The notes under the pieces are model-generated. The model was given only the letters and a program-made list of their open reading frames with translations, was not told where the DNA came from and searched no databases. The translations under genes were made by a program, and so were the position numbers. From Temnopleurus reevesii (lineage: Eukaryota; Echinodermata; Echinoidea; Temnopleuroida; Temnopleuridae), in the NCBI GenBank assembly GCA_036244855.1, contig BQKZ01000623.1, forward strand, positions 80,798-144,797: a DNA stretch of 64,000 bases, in the 5' to 3' direction. Of the stretch, positions 61,435-64,000 are shown piece by piece; positions within the stretch are counted from its first letter, which is position 1; every line of letters starts with the position of its first letter.

Positions 61435-64000
61435 TGATGGATATCAAGCTCTTCTCTAAAACCATGAAATTCGACTTACATTCTATTGTATTTCATTGCT
61501 TATAAAGGATCGGCTTTTAAAATTTGAACGAAAAAAAAATAATTCCTTTTTATCAATATCGATTAATTCAGGGAATCTAATTTTACCAAATGAATTACAC
61601 AAAGAAGAAGAAATTACAGCTTGTTAGGTAATGGGATTTGGAAAACAACGTACAACGATATACATATATGATTGTAATTAAATATCATTTTAGAAAGTGT
61701 TTATTGTCCCAACTTTTGAAAGTGTGGTATTTCAGTATAATTTTTTGGGGGAAGGCTGATGTGAAATTTGGTGTAAGTAACGAAAAAAGGCCCATGCATA
61801 AAGCTGAATGGAGGAATGTTAAAATAGAAAGCGTTTTCTAATCTACACAGTGTAACCAAATTGAATGTTAAGAAATATGTATCTTTATCCCGGAAATATA
61901 TAGTCCTGAATAAAAATGTGAAGGAATTTCCCATCGCTTCAATATTCTTTTTGCAATCAATACAGAAAATATAACGCAAAATGTCTACATCGCCATGTGT
62001 AGTGCACCCTTCGCACCAGCGGCCCATCAGCGATTTATCTTTCCTTATAAAACTTATTATGCCCTTTGGACGAAACATAAGTCAGTATCCAAATCATATT
62101 AAGAATCAATAAATAATCTTAACTGTGTTTGGGTACAACTCGTCCAATCATCTCCGATTTCCTTTTCAATATTGATTCTTCTGTTAGTAACGATTTTGGT
62201 GAAGCCAATAGCTACATCTTCTATTAAATGAGAAATTTGTTATCACGATAAACATGTGTGATTTGGATTTAATAAGACGGTGTGACCAAATTGTTATGGG
62301 TTATTTACAAATTCTAAGTCGATTTCCTAGGGATATTATTTTTCACATCATGGCTCAATTTACATCGTTTTCCTGCGTGGTTGTATTCTGAGAAGTATCC
62401 AATCTCCATATTGCTTCATTGGTTATTTGGTTTGGTTTCGCTTTATTAGATTTTTTTCCTCTACTCTTTTGGTAAGACGGGTTCATCGTTCTATCAGTGA
62501 TTTTTCTTAGTTATAGATTTGTTTAAAGCAGATTGTTTTAAGCGATTACTGTGTCATGTTTTAAGATTTGGTAAAACGTCGAGAAAGAAACACAAATTAA
62601 ATTCCCCTAAATTTATTTTCTACTTTCTGGAATTCATAATTAATTTTTCATTCCGTATTCATTAATTTCTCCTATATCTAGTAGCAATTACTGCACTAGT
62701 TTCATTATATCAACTGCGTGAGCCCACGTTGGGAGAGGGGAAGGGGGCTAGCAGAAAACACCCTTTTTTAAAAATCAGATTTGATAATATCTCAGGGTGG
62801 AGAGTTCCGAATGTGTATTGAAAGAAAACAAAAAGAAAATACTGGTATTGGTCGGTTTAGTTATCTTCTTCTTGCTAAGATGTCTTAACCGTTTGTGCCA
62901 CACTCATAACAAAGAAGTATCAACCTATAGATGTGTTAATATGGGGCACAAGACATTAAGACGTCATTGGTCCCTGTATTGTTATCTTACTTCCGCGAGT
63001 TATTCACATCACAGCCACACAAAATGAATAATTTATCTTTTCCTTATCAGCATCTACGAGAAGTGTCGAAATCTGTATCAAATCCTAATCAAAACGGACG
63101 CGGTCTGTCTCCTGTCCAACATGTACACTTCAAGGAGCGTTTCAAGAGTTCGCTTGATTGATCGTCATTCCGTCATTAAATTACTCTTCGACTAGATAAT
63201 GCATATTTATCAAGATGTATGTTTCGAGGAGAAGACCCCTCAGTTTTAGTTATTCTAATTGTCCAAAACCCATGCTTGGGTGACTTGAGATTGACTAAAC
63301 GAATTTGAAGAAATCTTCTCAAGGCAGAAATTCGAAGGTTATGTCTACAAAAACCCGCCACCTGTTTCAATATTTTCAAGCTTTTTCTCTTCAGCGTAAA
63401 ATGAGGGAAGAGATCTTCATTTGGCCAGTGCTATGGTATTGATTGGCTGTCCAAAGCGTAAACTTGTGTATTCATTTTAGTTGACATTTGCTTGAGTCGC
63501 GCTGATGTTGGGCCAAGCGACTAACCGCCTCATTCTAAACCGCTTTAGTCAATCAAACCCAGGCAGTCGGTGTTGGAGCAAACCATTAGGCTCTGTTAGC
63601 TCAGGAGTATCGTGCCTCAAACATAAGACCCTTAGAACTTTTGGCTACGCTATGGCTGGCAGGAAGCTAAGCGCGCTAAGTTCAAGACAGACACTTCGTT
63701 ATTCTATTCTACTTAAGATGCTATTCCTCTTGTTTTAACAGCAATGCAAACACAATGTCGAAAATTTATTTTTGGTCTGAATCATAGGAGTTTGTTCTTT
63801 AAGGGGAAGAATTAGTGACGGTAAAGCAAGATTATTCAAAGTTTACAATCCATGACTGAAAAATCTTTCCAATGGCAAAGCATTTCAATGCAGTAGTTAG
63901 ATGTGTCAGAGCTTCTGCCATTTCTCATGGCATTTATTTCCCCACAGTTTGAATTAATTACCACCCCGCCCCAAAAAAAAATGCAGTCAGATCCTAATTG
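61435..64000. other. Intergenic (or intronic) sequence, no gene recognised
   Basis: AT-rich with a CpG-containing patch at 63480-63700. An open plus-strand frame there (63505-63738) has no recognisable domain. Nothing else is supported. Confidence 0.55.

Overview
The window looks like AT-rich animal nuclear DNA, probably from an echinoderm and most likely a sea urchin. The evidence is split genes with 10-kb introns, abundant microsatellites, tRNA-derived SINEs, small inverted-repeat elements and draft-assembly marks (single Ns at 6307 and 13097, a run of Ns at 37309-37714). There are no operons, rRNA genes, CRISPR arrays or phage genes. The sea-urchin placement rests on my memory of a similar SINE family and is an inference.

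One protein-coding gene is firmly supported. It is a three-exon homeobox gene on the minus strand: exon 1 at 45990-45207, exon 2 at 34448-34250, exon 3 at 23437-23131. The three exons join in frame across consensus GT..AG sites to give a 429-residue ANTP-class (NK-like) homeodomain protein. It has a His-rich N-terminus, an eh1 Groucho-recruitment motif (121-128) and a homeodomain at about 276-335. By memory its closest relatives are the Drosophila lms (CG13424)/amphioxus Nedx type. Its two introns (10,812 and 10,758 bp) hold repeats and several more complex, GC-richer blocks that are candidate cis-regulatory modules.

Layout. 1-23.1 kb is intergenic or 3' flank, with microsatellites, two MITE-like families, a diverged tandem duplication (16.16-17.96 kb) and a weak promoter-like region near 5.6-6.0 kb. 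23.1-46.0 kb is the homeobox gene. 46.0-64.0 kb is 5' flank or intergenic, with a decayed minisatellite (49.5 kb), a LINE-like 3' tail (54.0 kb), SINE tails, a CpG-rich possible promoter with a possible first exon pointing right (56.7-57.65 kb), and a repeat at 61.0-61.4 kb.

The least-explained structure is a repeat family, seen at 37.2-38.3 kb (inside intron 1) and 61.0-61.4 kb, that carries two outward-facing tRNA-like segments. I see no sign of a novel multi-gene system. Most open reading frames here are chance AT-rich frames and are not listed.
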